From contig NC_058338.1 in NCBI RefSeq assembly GCF_905475395.1, positions 77,511,435-77,575,434 on the forward strand: a stretch of DNA of 64,000 bases, written 5' to 3'. The notes beneath the pieces are model-generated. The model saw only the letters and a list, made by a program, of their open reading frames with translations, did not search any database and was not told where the DNA came from. Position 1 is the stretch's first letter, and each line of letters begins with the position of its first letter. This document shows, one piece after another, positions 1 to 13,200 of the stretch. A program made the position numbers and the translations under genes. Source of the DNA: Chrysoperla carnea (lineage: Eukaryota; Arthropoda; Insecta; Neuroptera; Chrysopidae).

Positions 1-3000
1 ACGAAGGGTTCCGTACCATCTTACAAGATATACAACATAATGTTCTTTTGTAAAAGAAAAAAATAAGTACGGAACTATTCGTATGCAAGCCCGATTCCCA
101 CTTGACCGATTTTTCTTTAATACACAACCCGCCAATTTCAGTTATCTAACTATTGCGGTTTATGATATACATAGATAGATAGACGGGGATGTGGACAGCG
201 AAGTCGTTATTTATTGAACTCTGAAGGATTTATATTGATATCGGAGTAGAGAGATACTACAGGATTTCTGGAGTCTCCCGATCAAAGCAGGTAAGGTTCC
301 AAAGCCTACGCAAGTTTATATTTTCAGGGTAAATATGACTAAAAATGTCGACATATGTGATATAAATTTACTATTGTGTATGTTTTAAACTGAATTTTTA
401 TATATCACTGAAACATAAATATTTTACGATCTTACGAATTACACAGATTGATTGATGTTGGAGATTTATTGTAATTTAAAAACGAGTAAGGTTATCAAAT
501 AAGTTCAGTGAAACTATTTTATTGGTGTATAATTCAATTTGGAAATAATTTTCACTAACAATATGCTAAAAACTAGTCTATAGTAAAGGATAGTCTCAGA
601 AATGGATTATCCAGAAGGTAAAGTAGTGCCTAAAGATGCAATAGGCACAAGTCCATGCTAAAATTTTTCGGATGAAATGATCCGCCTGAAATCATGTTGA
701 AACAGATGCTACTATATGTAAAAGTAAATTTAATCACGATGGCGTCAGTTTTGCGCGGTACAGGTGAGAAAATGAATGTCACACCCCATGGTGTCTCACC
801 CCTGCACCAGCAAATATGTACGGTGTTGCTGGATACTGACTAAATAAATTACTTAGAGCTTCTGAAATTTACGGGAGATCAAACTTTGTTTTTAACTTGC
901 GGTACCGTAGTTGCCAGCTTATTCAAAGTTAGTATCCAGAAACGCCCTACTTTGATTATGTAATAGATTTTCTAAGACGTCAAATATGTATCAAAATCTA
1001 AGCACATAAGTAAGTTGTTACACACATAAGGACATTAGTAAGGTTTGTTAAATTTTATATATTATTATTCCTAGTAAGTTTTTTTCTGTCCTATCCTTAT
1101 CTTTCTTATTCCTTAATCAAACTTCATGATTCTCCCATCATTTTCAAGTTTATTATGTCTAGGTCTTTACGCAAAATATACTCACGGTCTAAAAATGTAT
1201 CGCTTACGTAAAAACACGCTAGACAAATAATCTGAACGAAAAGATATCATAAATTTAAATAATAAGTTTATTAGGCAAACATGTTAGTTTTTACAAATGT
1301 TCTCGTAATACTCTAGGCATTACTATTTTTAATACATGTTCTCCTAATATTAATTTAAGAACTTTTGATTTTTTTTTCACCACTTTTTTACGAAATTTGT
1401 TGTTGGTTGTTTTTAGCCACGGGTACAGGGTATCCACGGGTTACGGTAGCTGCGGAAATGGAATTCCGCACGTCTCGAGCTAGTAAAAATTTATAACATT
1501 AACATAACCTCGATTATGAGCTACATCTCGTTGAGAACCATTGAGCCGTGTTAGCAATCTCGGTACCTTTATTAAGAATATTTAAACATTGTTTAATAAT
1601 TATTATAGTACAATTTTGGTTTTAGCCACTTCGGCTGTTTCTAGAATCCAAAACTTATAGTGATTATTTCTTCACCAGTGTGTTTGCATAAAACCCGCGG
1701 TTTCAAAATGAAATGAAATCTTATTCCAAGTGTCGCCCAAAAAAGAGCAAAACAAAGAAAATCGATGAAGCTGCTAGTGCCAAAAGTACCCAAAAAATGA
1801 CTGAGTGGTTATCGAAAACATCAGGATCGAGTAGCATGAAAAAACAAGGTTAAATTCAATAGGTCAAATTTGAGAGACTTCCTGTCATAATTTTTTTTAA
1901 CGACAAAATACTAATAAAATATAACGACAGAGTTTTGGGTAGACTCCCTAATTTTGGTTTTGTCTCGGGGCCATTTCAGCTCTACTTTCGGCTCCGCTCC
2001 CTTCTAATTTCAAAAAGAACTAATCCTACAAAACCTAATACAAACACGTTTTGAAGTGATTACCATTTAGTTAAAATAAACTAATGAAACTATTAAAATT
2101 ATTCCTGCAAAAGGCAAAAAAAAATCTAATCGAGTCTCGAATATAAAAAAACGATTCTGAAAGAAATAAAATATTATTTTTACGATCGAATTTATAATTG
2201 GATCATTTCACAACGATATTCTAATAAAAAAAAAAGTTTTTCTGCAGAATAAGCTCATTTTATATTTTTATTTTACTACCTCAAAACATTTGCAAATTAA
2301 TAAACAACATTGTAAACACCTAATTGATTCGCTCCTTAATTAGTATTTTTTATCTATACAATAATTAATTTGCGCAAGTGTTTAAAAAATTTATGATAAA
2401 AATTAGATTAAAAAATATTCTACGTATTATTCCTTAAAAAAATTCCAAACAAAAAGCGATCGAAATCCCCCTTCAAAAAATACACCTGCAAACAATTTTT
2501 AAGTTATAAATTGAAACCATAAAAGTTTTGTCTTCAGGGATCTTTTTATCCTAAGTTTTTAAAAATAGATAAATTTACCTACTTCAGACGATCATAAATT
2601 TCAGTTATATTTTTAATTGAAATTCTAAAACCGTATAAAAAAGTTTTACAAAATATTATGAAATATAAATTAAAAGATTTATAACTTAAAAAGATAAGGG
2701 AGAAACTTAAGTAATTTTAAAATGCTACTCAGCGATATTAACAGATATCCATCAACACACAAAGTGACAATTGTTAATAAAAAAAGATAAATAAATAAAT
2801 ATGCATACCGAAAAAGTATCCAGAAAGTTGATTCACAACACTTTTTCACTATTAATTTTCAATTGTTTTTTCTAAGTTATAAAAATTAAAGTTCTTGTCT
2901 TTCATAAAACAAAAAAATTCAGATATTTAGAAAACAAAACACCACACAAAACTTAACCACACACGCACTTAAGTTTTTCAAATCTGGACTATATGATGTA

Positions 3001-3380
3001 CGATAACTTCAGACTTGGGTGGCGACTAAACTTCGACTCTTTGCAAGTGAAGACGATTTAAAAGCAAAAAGGATAAAAGATCAAAAACCTTACTACAGTG
3101 TTGTGTTGATTCACTTGCTACTATACAAACAGGGTCAACCAATATACACTTTTAATTTATATCTTTTTTTGCTGGACCTTTTATGAACAATTAAATCTGT
3201 TGGGTTTTTTAAACAAATATTACATATGATTTGTTTATCAATATTTTGGTATATTTTTTGATTTTTTTATATTTTGAAAAATATAAATTTATTAATGAGC
3301 CTGAAATCAAAATAAAATTAAAACTACATAAAAAATAAAAGTTATAATTTTTTTATTGAGAAAGATATGCCTGGTGCTTT
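1..3380. other. Left intergenic stretch, very AT-rich
   Basis: I see no recognisable gene here. Long A/T runs dominate, especially from about 1.9 to 3.4 kb. A good splice-donor-like site (cag followed by gtaaggt) lies near 290 and could end a non-coding first exon of a gene, but nothing downstream supports it. One 46-codon frame at 1713 is listed separately. Confidence 0.5.
1713..1853 (+). CDS. Small lysine-rich ORF, 46 aa, doubtful
   Basis: An ATG-to-TAA frame encodes a basic, serine-rich peptide containing the stretch STQKMTEWLSKTSG. Its composition is less A/T-biased than the surrounding sequence, which is the only reason to list it. I do not recognise a family. It could be an exon fragment of a gene lying partly outside the window, or chance. 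No convincing splice site or Kozak context supports it. Confidence 0.15.
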   Translation: MKSYSKCRPKKSKTKKIDEAASAKSTQKMTEWLSKTSGSSSMKKQG

Positions 3381-3381
3381 A

Positions 3382-4096
3382 ATAAACAATATTTGGCGTC
3401 AATTTACTCATGTTTAATCTTAAATCTCCTCGGTTTATTATGTTCAGTTTGTTTCTTTTTTGTGTCAGGAGATTGGTAACCGCTCTGAAAACTTTTTCCA
3501 TCAGTTACGAAGATGAAAAAGCAATTAAATACTCTGGCGATATTTCATATTGCGGGATAAGCTGCAAGTATATCTTTTTGAGGCCAGAATAGCTAATACC
3601 CATTTCTAAAGTATACACTTGGTTCCTCGTGCTTATTCCAGTCAAATCCTCTTATAATGTCACATCCGTTTCATCAATGTTACCATATAGATTTATTATC
3701 CATTTTGGTATTGCCATATTTGAAACATTCTCAAACTTTATTTAAAAGTCTGCATACAGGGCATTTAGATGTTGAACGCAAGTTAAAACGTCATCTTCCT
3801 GGCATTTTGTCTGTGAGAAATTGGGAAACTGGGAAAATTCGCCTCTTCCAATGTCTTACTTCATTAGTTTAATTCTGACAAGAAATACTGAAATATGAAC
3901 TTTGTTTTGATCAAATTTAGTTATTTCACTAATAAAAAGTGAAAGTTAGAGTAGCAACTAATGTAAATGTGATAGACTATCGTGGACCCCCGTTCACATC
4001 TCACAGATCCTCAATTCTTTTATTCATTCCCATGGACCTCTTGTAGGTCATCGTGGACTCTCGGGGTCCATATGGACCACTTTGGGAATCACTAGC
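3382..4096 (-). mobile_element. Decayed hAT-type DNA transposon, transposase C-terminal part
   Basis: On the minus strand a frame ending at about 3382 reads AFSSS, a stop, LMEKVFRAVTNLLTQKRN, then IINRGDLRL and SKLTPNI. This matches the C-terminal dimerisation domain of ZBED/hAT-like transposases, where the family has AFPSSYLVE..FS.VT.LL.K.RNRL..V.RGDLRL. The stop stands where tyrosine is expected, and the frame breaks further upstream (about 3650-3800). Near 4065-4096 the minus strand reads cagtgattcccaaag-like sequence, typical of a hAT terminal inverted repeat, so this may be the 5' end. The opposite terminus was not found. It is an inactive remnant with most of the transposase lost. Confidence 0.6.
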
Positions 4097-4139
4097 CTAA
4101 ACACACCCTTCGCAAGCAAGAAATTTCGTTGTTGGCTAT

Positions 4140-4400
4140 TGATAAATGGTAAGTAATCAGGTGGTCTAAATTGGAACTACTGAAAAAGCGGTTCACTTCC
4201 TGTTTAATAGTACAAATTTTTATCGCCAGTTGGTGGGATTCATTTGATTTAAATTTGAATATTTTTATTGGCTTTAAAAAATGGTAAGTACGAGTATTGC
4301 CATTTCGTGGAATTGTAACTACTGAAATCGGGCCTTCTTCTGATTTTAATTACTACGAATTATTATGGCCAGTTGGGGAGTTGCAACTCCCAGCTATCAA
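4140..4400 (+). repeat. Interspersed repeat, copy 1 (shared with 33.8-34.6 kb)
   Basis: Internally repetitive sequence with two cycles of the phrases 'taagta', 'aactactgaaa' and 'ttatcgccagttgg'. The same order of phrases recurs at 33838-34640, where it is split by a foldback element. It is non-coding and its class is unknown. Confidence 0.55.
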
Positions 4401-4828
4401 TATCTTATTAAGCGTATCTACCGCTAAAATTTAGGAATCAATAAGGACTCTAAGGTAATAAAACCCAATCAGCGTTTTAAATTCATTTATAGCTTGAATT
4501 CTATAACTTTTTTTTATACAAAAAATTTAACTTGGACAACCTTGTTTTATGAATGAAACAGCTGCAACTGAAAAAAAACTTTTATATTATGGTTGAATGC
4601 ATATGCATTTCAGGTTCAAAAGTAACTTAAAACTTTAAAAGTAAATAAGTTCCTTTAGATAATTAAATTTTCCTAAAAGCATTGTTAACATAGAGCCTGT
4701 TTAAAAAATGTATTTATTTTTCGTTTAAAAAATTAACTGTATTTGTAAATTTGAAGAAAATTTTTTTATCTAAAATAATTTGAAAAAGCCGATAATTAAC
4801 GACATTTTACGATGTTTCAATTTGATTG

Positions 4829-4940
4829 TCAGTTAGTTTGATGTAGGTACTAAAATTTATCGACTGAGTTGGTAATAGTCTAGTGGAGCCATATTGGTTA
4901 TAATTTTATTTTACGGCGAATATATTTTTACTTGAAACAG
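4829..4940 (+). promoter_or_regulatory. Probable promoter and 5' non-coding exon of ATPsynCF6
   Basis: A TCAGTT initiator-like site near 4829 is followed by a short stretch ending in a clear donor, cag then gtaaat, at 4940/4941. The coding exon of ATPsynCF6 has an acceptor (attacag) one base before its ATG at 5160. A short first non-coding exon spliced just ahead of the start codon fits both sites. This is inferred from splice sites only. Confidence 0.35.
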
Positions 4941-5159
4941 GTAAATTTTACTGAAATTATAAATGAATTGAAATAATTTTCACTAATTACTATTCTAAAT
5001 TGATCCTTTCGTTTTCTTTAATCGTTAATTTATTTAAGTTTTTGTTTTTGCAAAAAAAGATCATTACATAATAGTCGTATTTAACCTCTAATATAACCCG
5101 AATTTGAAATTATACTATTTAATAAAATTAATTCTCGTGATTTTGTTACTCATTACAGA

Positions 5160-5553
5160 ATGTTGGTCTCTCAAATTATAACCTCAGCATCCAAACGATT
5201 TCCACGAGTGATATGCTCGAGAAATATTGGTGTTATGGCACCAATGTTCAAACAGGCTTCAGATCCAATTCAAAGTTTATTTATTGAAAAAATCAAAGAA
5301 TATAGAGCAAAAAGTGGAGGGTAAGCTTAATGTCAAGCATTTTAAAATAAGGATAGTCTTCTTACAAATCAGTTTGTCATTAATTTCCAGAGGTGCAAAA
5401 CTCGTTGATCCAAATCCAGAAATTGAACGTGAATTAAAAGCTGAGATGGATAAAGTTGCTAAAATGTATGGTGGTGGTGCTGGTGCAGATTTAACAAAAT
5501 TCCCAACATTCAACTTTACAGAACCAAAAGTTGATCCAATTGTTGAAAAGTAA
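5160..5553 (+). CDS. ATPsynCF6: ATP synthase-coupling factor 6, mitochondrial (F6 subunit)
   Basis: Subunit F6 of the peripheral stalk of mitochondrial F1Fo ATP synthase, which links F1 to the membrane part. Two exons, 5160-5320 and 5391-5553, join across a 70-bp GT-AG intron to give 107 residues, the normal length. The first 30 or so residues are basic and serine-rich (KRFPRVICSRNIGV) and look like a mitochondrial import peptide. The mature part carries the family landmarks DPIQSLFIEKIKEYRAKSGG, then DPNPEIERELKAEMDKVAKM and KFPTFNFTEPK; human has DPIQKLFVDKIREYKSK and FPTFKFEDPK. The start at 5160 lies directly after an acceptor, so an upstream non-coding exon is likely. It is unrelated in function to its neighbours. 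A near-canonical AATAAA lies at 5804. Confidence 0.95.
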
Positions 5554-7285
5554 ATGTATATTCTCTAGTTTAAAATATATTAGTCAACTCGTCAATAATT
5601 TCCATTAAATACATGTTATAAAGTTATACAAATCATAATTTTTGTTTTGAAATTCTAAATTCCTATCCTTATAATTTTAATTTTGGTAACTTCATGTCGC
5701 TCGGGCTAAATATGAGTACAGTAGAACTTTGTCTTATTCATAAATCGCATTGTCTTTTCTAAATTTCGCAATTAATTTATCAACATGATTCCCATAACCA
5801 TTAAATAAACTGACTTCTACAGCAGTTAGATTCTTATTTAGGCTCGTAGCTAGAGCTATTGCAGTGTTAGTAGAGATAGGAATGTGGCAAGTAATAGACG
5901 TAGATTGAAATTACGAAAACAGTTTAAAAATTCCAAAATACTTCATGATATTCAATAATCAGAAGAATTGGGAATTACTTACGTCTTAAAAATATGTAAC
6001 AAATAATTAAAAATCACATATGTTAAGTATTTCGGATTGTCCATTGTTACCCGCCACGGATGATATCCGTGCCTTTAACTTCAGACACGGATGACCTACA
6101 GAGACGGGCAAATGTTATTTCTGTCCGGAGGTTTAGTTAGTCAAGATTGGAGAACTTTTATGGCATGCAAATTTCCTTTCTTACAGTGTTTTTGCAATAA
6201 TAAATGGCACTGTTATCCCCTTTGTTGGCCCTTACATGCACCCTGTGAAGACATCCACCCCATTTTAATCTTATGTATAATTCATAATTGAAAATCATTA
6301 ATTATATAATTTTTTATGAATATATAGTGAAGATAATCGTGAAGAGCCAAAATCGAATGAAACTAAATCCAAATGATGAGTTTCTAATAAATTACAATAA
6401 ATATGAATGTAAGTATTTAAAAAAATACAAATTTAGGAAAGGTCAGAGTTGCTACTCCTCTCAATACAAGAAGCGGACTTATTTTATCTCTTTTAAAAAA
6501 AAAAAAAAACTTTATTCTGGACTAATATGGAGTCGGAGGAAAAATGATGAGGTCGATAAAAAGACAATATTCGATGAACTGTAAGTCATACCATGAAATC
6601 AGACTCACAGAAATAAAATTCAAAGTAGTAAACATAATTATTGATTAACATTTATTCTAACCAAAGTTGAAAGAAGGCAAGATTATGTTTGTATATTTTT
6701 AATTGAATAACAGTGGGCTAGATTACGATTAAAAAAATATTTTCCTTCCCCCTTTTGATGGAAAATTTATAAACAATTTAATAACGAAAATTATTTGACG
6801 ACTATCACTTTTCGCTGGGCTATTAAATGTTTAAAACAAAGACTACCGCGATATAGACTTCACATCCCTTGCTCTTTTTTATTCACAACTTCATGGTTTT
6901 TCTCATAAAAATACATGAGAAACTTTTGTTTCAAAGCATTTTATTACATTATCCATCTGTTCAAATTCCCTCTGTAAATTCCTAGTTTTGTCATAAATTT
7001 TATTTACATTAAATTTTCTCTATTTGAAGTTCAAATATGTAAATTGGAAGTAAAATATTAAAGAGAATATTGGATTTTCAAAGGATATATTTGAAGTTCG
7101 AATATGTAAATTGAAAATAAAATAATATAGAGAATACTGGATTTTCAAAGGATATGCACGTGTATTAATTGTGTATTTCATTATTGTATAAATTGTCAAC
7201 TCATTGCCATTTTCATTTTTTAAAATAAAATGTATTTTTAAAAAAATAATAATTTACAATATTAAAAAAATAAGCGAATTAAATA
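5554..7285. other. Spacer between ATPsynCF6 and POLE 3' ends
   Basis: The two genes converge here (+ then -). I see a possible poly(A) signal for ATPsynCF6 at 5804-5809, a lysine-rich 98-codon open frame at 6288-6584 that I judge to be AT-rich chance, and a 67-bp direct duplication at 7021-7155. No recognisable gene. Confidence 0.5.
7021..7155. repeat. 67-bp tandem duplication
   Basis: Two adjacent copies start at 7021 and 7088, each beginning tatttgaagttc and ending ttttcaaaggatat. They differ at a few positions. The duplication lies just beyond the POLE stop codon at 7286, in its probable 3' UTR or flank. Confidence 0.8.
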
Positions 7286-10200
7286 TTACTTGGAATGTTG
7301 CATTTTTAAATTATGCTCCACTAATTCTAACAACAATGGCATTTGAAAATAATTCGCAATTATATGAAATGTTTTCAAATATAAAACTAAATCATTCCAG
7401 CTAATTAATGTTTTATAATCACCGGCACAAGAACAATGCTTTGGTATATTTTCCATTTTTATCTGAAAAATAAAAACACTTTAAAATTGAGTTCTTTATT
7501 GGGGAATTGTTGCTTTTATTTACCTGTTTACATCTGGTACATTGTAAATCTTGTAAGATATACGCCATAGCTTTACGATTTAAGCAATCGATTAGCATGC
7601 TTTCTATTTCTACGTTATCGTAGCTATTCTTACATAATGGACACAACCAGGACGCTCTGAAAAATATTTATTATGCTTAATTATTGCAAACATGTATTAT
7701 TCACAGAAAAAGAAATGCAAATTTAGAATGAAATTTGGGTGGGGGGGGGGGTGAGTGTTGTTTTCGTAGGTGGGTTTAACTCATGTAATTCTTTATAGAT
7801 CAAGTTTTTTTGCTCTCCTAGTCCAACTGTTAGTCCATTTCTGTTTGCCCGTCCGTCCGTACCTCTGCTAGGCGATAGCTCAAAAAAGAGACATCCAATT
7901 TTTAGCTTGCTCAGGGCGTAAAAAAGTGTGAGTTTGTATTCATAAATGAACAACATAGGTCAATTGGGTCTTTCTTGTAAACCGTTAGAGATAAAAAAAA
8001 AAGTACAAAAGTTAAAAATAATCTTATGAAAAAATAAACAACTTTTGTCTGGATTATTTTCTAGCCAACTTACTCATCGTTCTCCATAGTACGAAAACTG
8101 TCTTTACATAAATCAATATCACGACAGTGATTGCATGCTTTACAAATGACTTCAGGTAATGTAAACGAAATACAAGGTTCTTTCCATTCAGCGTCGTCAC
8201 TAAACGCTCCAATTTTAATTAATTTTAACATATTTTTTCGTAAATCCATTACTTCAACTTCAATGCTTGGATCTAATGATAAAATTTTACAAATTGCTTT
8301 AATAAATTCTAATGCCGGATTTATTAAACCACCCGATTGAGCAGCAAATGATAATTCAGAAGCTGCTTTGCATGTAGGTAATCGACGGTGTATTTGTTCC
8401 ACAATTCTATAAAAAGAGAAAAAAAAAATCTATACTAATGATATAAATATGAATTATATATTTATTTGTATATTTGGTTATTTGTTTTTGTTTCTTTTAC
8501 GTGTTTCTTTTATTGTATTAAATATGTATACATGTCCACTGAGGAAGTGAAAAGAAAGATTCTATAAGTACTTTGTGTGTAAGAGTGACTATCTTTCTTT
8601 ACTTACTTGACGTAAAAAAAGAAACGATTGCGTAATCAACCCTGTCTTTACATGGTATTTCAACAATTAATTCAGTCAATTGTTCGTTTTCACTTGTTTC
8701 TATTAATTTCAAAACTTTTTAAGTATACTTACTGAAATAATTTTTGGGATAATTCTCCAGTAATTAAATTTTTAGCAAATTCGGAAGCGTTTTTATGTGC
8801 ACCTAAACCCAGTTGAGGCCGGTATGAACTTTGACTAGTAGATGGTCTACGTCTGACTGGAGTTTGTGTCAAAGCTCGATCAGGATCACTCCACATATAT
8901 TCATATACAGCATTTATATATGCAGCAATTACATTACTAAAACTTGAACGACATTTAACTTCTTCTGGTAAATATTCAGCTAAATTCCAATTCATTACGA
9001 TTACGGCCTACAAATAAAAACTAGATTAATTGATCGTACATAAAAACTATATTAATTGAACTCTTATTAAAGTGGTTCGGCTGTTTGAACAAGAACGGTT
9101 AATTTAACTCCTATTAAAGTGGTTCGGCTGTTTGAACAAGTACGGTGAATGTTCATTTTTTTTGCGGTAAATGCAAAGTCCCTTGATCACAATAAACGCA
9201 GTTTCGGGGCCTCTTGTGGGGCGAAATTTTGAATTATTTCATTTTAAACTTTTGATTTTTAACATAGTACCTTATGGAAGAACTCACAATAATGTTAATT
9301 GTACAAATATTATCGGCGAATGAGCTTCAAAAAAGTTTTTATCATGAAGAAAATTTACCACATATTTTGTTTATGCAAAAAAAAATCACATTACCTTACG
9401 GCGCTTTCAAAGAAGAAGACATAAAAAAATTTTGTTTTTGACGCTTTTTCGATATTTTTAGAGCATTTTCTTACATTTACGTCATACAAATTGCCTAGTT
9501 CAGCGTGCCTAGTCACGTGACAGCCGAATCACTTTAAGTATGATTTAATTAAGTCGTAGCCAAACGAACTTGAGATGGCTTTCATTTGAATCATTTTGCT
9601 CGATAAAATATTTTTCGAGTAATTGATTTGTGTTGTCAAGTTAAAACAAGTATTCAATAAATTCGGCTAAGTTTTAAATGCCAGAGAGTTTGATTGAGTT
9701 TTTAATTTGAAAATTTTTACCCCGTCATCATCATCGTCATCTTCACCTAGTTCAGATTGATCATCTCGTGGCGCCTGTTCATTATTTTCATCCATATTCG
9801 ATAAACTAATTTTATTTTCCTCTTCACCAGCAGCATTCAAACCGGTCGGTAACTTCCCTCGTACTCCACCATGATTTGCCAAATCTAACCACATTAAGTA
9901 CTCCCAGCATTGATTGTATGATATTTCAATACTATGAAATAATTCAGTATTACGAATATTTTGTACCACATATTCCACATAACTTATAGCATCCGTTACG
10001 GATTTTTTTTTGGTACATAATATGATTTTGTTAAAATTTGCAAAAATTATAATTGCACCTAAACGTTTAAATTCTGCGACTAATTGTATAAACAATTTTT
10101 TCATTAAATTATGTAATGTTTTACGCAATGCTGGATCGTACAATAAGGCATTTGGTGAACGTAGCCATCTGAAAGAATTCAAAAATATTTTCAAGCATGA

Positions 10201-13200
10201 GTCAGGCAAATGTGAAAGGTTTGTGTACCGTAAACAAACCGCGGCCAAAACAACAACAAATTGAAAAAAGGGCAAAAATTAGTTAGTTCTTAAATAAGAA
10301 AAACATTTTTTTTAAATAGTTTAATTTGAAATATCTTTGCATTTCTGTTACTTAATGTCTTCAGTATTAGGAGAACATCTATAAAAACTGTTACATTCGA
10401 ATCATGTTTGCCTGATATGCACTTATATTTTTTCGTTAAAATTATTTATCTAGCCTGTTATTTCCTATGCGGTACATGATAAGCTTTGAACGAGGGTTGT
10501 TGAATCATGAAATTTGATAAAGGAATAAGGAAGATAAGGTATGGACAGAAAAAAACATGCTGGAGAAATAATATATAAGGATAAGAGAGGTATCGCAAAT
10601 GGATCCCTAGCACCTGTCATCCGAAAGCGAGACATCTTCGAATAAGAGATGCTATTTTAAACATATGAAGCTATTTGATTCTGTCGACATAGCTTTTCAG
10701 TCGGGATTCCTGTCAGGAAGGGTCCAACGTTTCGAACCCGAACATTCTGAATCTGTTGGCCTGCAAATTTCTGAAGGTGTATAGTGGCTTCAACGTCCTC
10801 AATACATAGCCTAATAGTGGGATTAGCAGAGATCGCCATTTTATGAAGATGGTAGTTTAATCGAAAGTGTTCTACCAAGAGTCCTTCTTCTCAACTGTGC
10901 TCTAGTAAGTTTCAGCCGAGCACAGTCGAATGGCCTAGCTGTAGTAACACAAAGTTGTTAAAATTGTATGACGGAAAAACCTTGTTGTTTGAGGGTTAAC
11001 TATAGCTCAAAAAAATTATACAAACCTATAAAAGTGAACAATTTGAAAATCTGCAAATACATTTCGATACAATGTAATATCACGTAACCATGAATTCACC
11101 ATTGAACGTAAAATTTTAAATGCTGGAGCACATAATGCCGTTTCATCGTATGCTGGTAACGATGTTGGTGGTACATTTGAACCGACGATTTCTTCAAGTG
11201 ATACTTGTGGTATATTATCGAATGCAACACATGAACTTGTACCTTCTAAATCATTAACATGATGCGATTGTAATAACGTATTCACAGCCAAACTATCGAT
11301 ATCCAATTCTACGCATACAGTTGAATAACATCCTGCATTATTTGCAACAGCACTCGAACCTTCATCAAATTCGGTTAATAATCTACAAATTGAAATGAAA
11401 TAAATTATTACGATTTTAGTATAAATTGTCCAGCCAAGCGCGCTCTTAATCACATTTATAAGCATAATATAACCTTGTAAGAAGAAATCTTTGACTTACC
11501 GATTATCATCAGCTTCACGGCCACCTAAATCAGGTCTATCCGTTGGTGAACACCATAATACAAAGTTATTTTTTTGTAAAAATCGTGCATAATATAAATC
11601 TGTTCCAAATATTGTTGGATCCTGTGGCAAATTTCCAAGTGGAACGAAAAAATATCGACATTGTTCAATACTTAATTCCAACACTGATTCAATATTTAAG
11701 TAATGTCGAATCATTGCTCTGGCACCGATTTTTTGCCATTCCATTGTATTATACAATGATTCAATATCCTAAATTTAAAAAAAAATTAGAATGCAATTTC
11801 TGGCAACAAAAAAATTACTATTTATAAAATGTTCGGGAGTAAGATGGGATGTTTACTTCGGGATGCTACAATGAGTTCTCAAGAGACGGTTTATATACAG
11901 GTCAGCGAAAATTTTACAGTTTTTGTAACGTTGAAGTAATGAAGCTATTTAGTAGCGTCAATAGTAGTTAAAAAGAAATTCCTGGGAAGGAAGGAATCAA
12001 ATAATTCAGCTCTACCATTAAAAATCGAGGTGGATAGGCATATAAGACAGAAAATTGGCAAAATATATTCTTAATATTTAATACTTACTTGAATATGAAT
12101 TTGTATTAATGGAAATGATAATAATTCTGGCATTTGGGACGTTAGAGCAGTGAAATTTGAGGATGTTTGTACAGCTAACAAAGTTGGTCCTTTCTTTTCG
12201 TCACGATATGCTTGCAATGCCTTTTGTAAAATTTTGTACACTTGATTTAAATCAGTTTCCATTCGTATTTCGAATGTAACACCTGTCGGGGGTATCATAT
12301 GCTCTTCTTTTCCACGTTCTAATCTATGAATGAAATTAAGAAATTATAAAACTTAATATCACAATTTAGAATTTAGGAAAAAATTGACCGAGAAAAATTT
12401 CTGGAATAGTATCCAATTTTTGAACTCAAGGGCTAAAAACTTCATAATCCAATCAACTCCTCCACAAACTCGATCTAACCAACCCAATACTCCGGGTATT
12501 TTGTCCGATTACCCATGACTTAACTCCGCCAAACTTAACGTTCGTATAGAAGATAGAGATGAAAGTGATCTCTAAGGGGTTTATTTAGAGATGGCACCTC
12601 TATTTAATATTTGGATAAAATAAATACTTACTTAACAATTCGTTCAGCTGCATACATCGTGTTCATATTTGGCATTTGATTTGTACGAACGGTATCCACA
12701 ACAATAATGAGAGCTTTCTTTATCGGTGATAAAAACAATCCGAACATTGCTTTTGCACTATTCGGTGCTCGATTATGATACAAGTAAATATTTTTTAAAC
12801 AATGCATATTTGTGTCTGGATCACGTTTTAAATATGGCTGTTGTTTTAATGGACATATTTGTAAATTTTCCAGTGAAAATGCATTTACATCCATTGAACC
12901 AGATTGTATTAATTTTTTTGCATGATTTTTGTCCACAGTACAAACGCAACCTAATTGTAAAATTGCACGAAATTCTAAACTCATTTGTGTTTCATAAATG
13001 CCCTCAACGTCGGGTGTGGATAATTGTGACATCAGATTTCTGAAATTAAAATTAAGAAATGAATTTTTTTTTAATTTAGAATAAATGACATTTAGATAAA
13101 AAGTGGACAAAAAATGTATAAAACTTACTCGCTATGTTCCAAAAATTGTTCTTCTGGTACCGAAAATTGATACAAATAATGCACAGGTCGTGACCTTGGT

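Noticed and set aside
6288-6584. 98-codon open frame between ATPsynCF6 and POLE
   Set aside because: Lys/Tyr/Asn-rich composition is what AT-rich non-coding DNA gives, with a long poly-A run inside; no motif and no splice partners.
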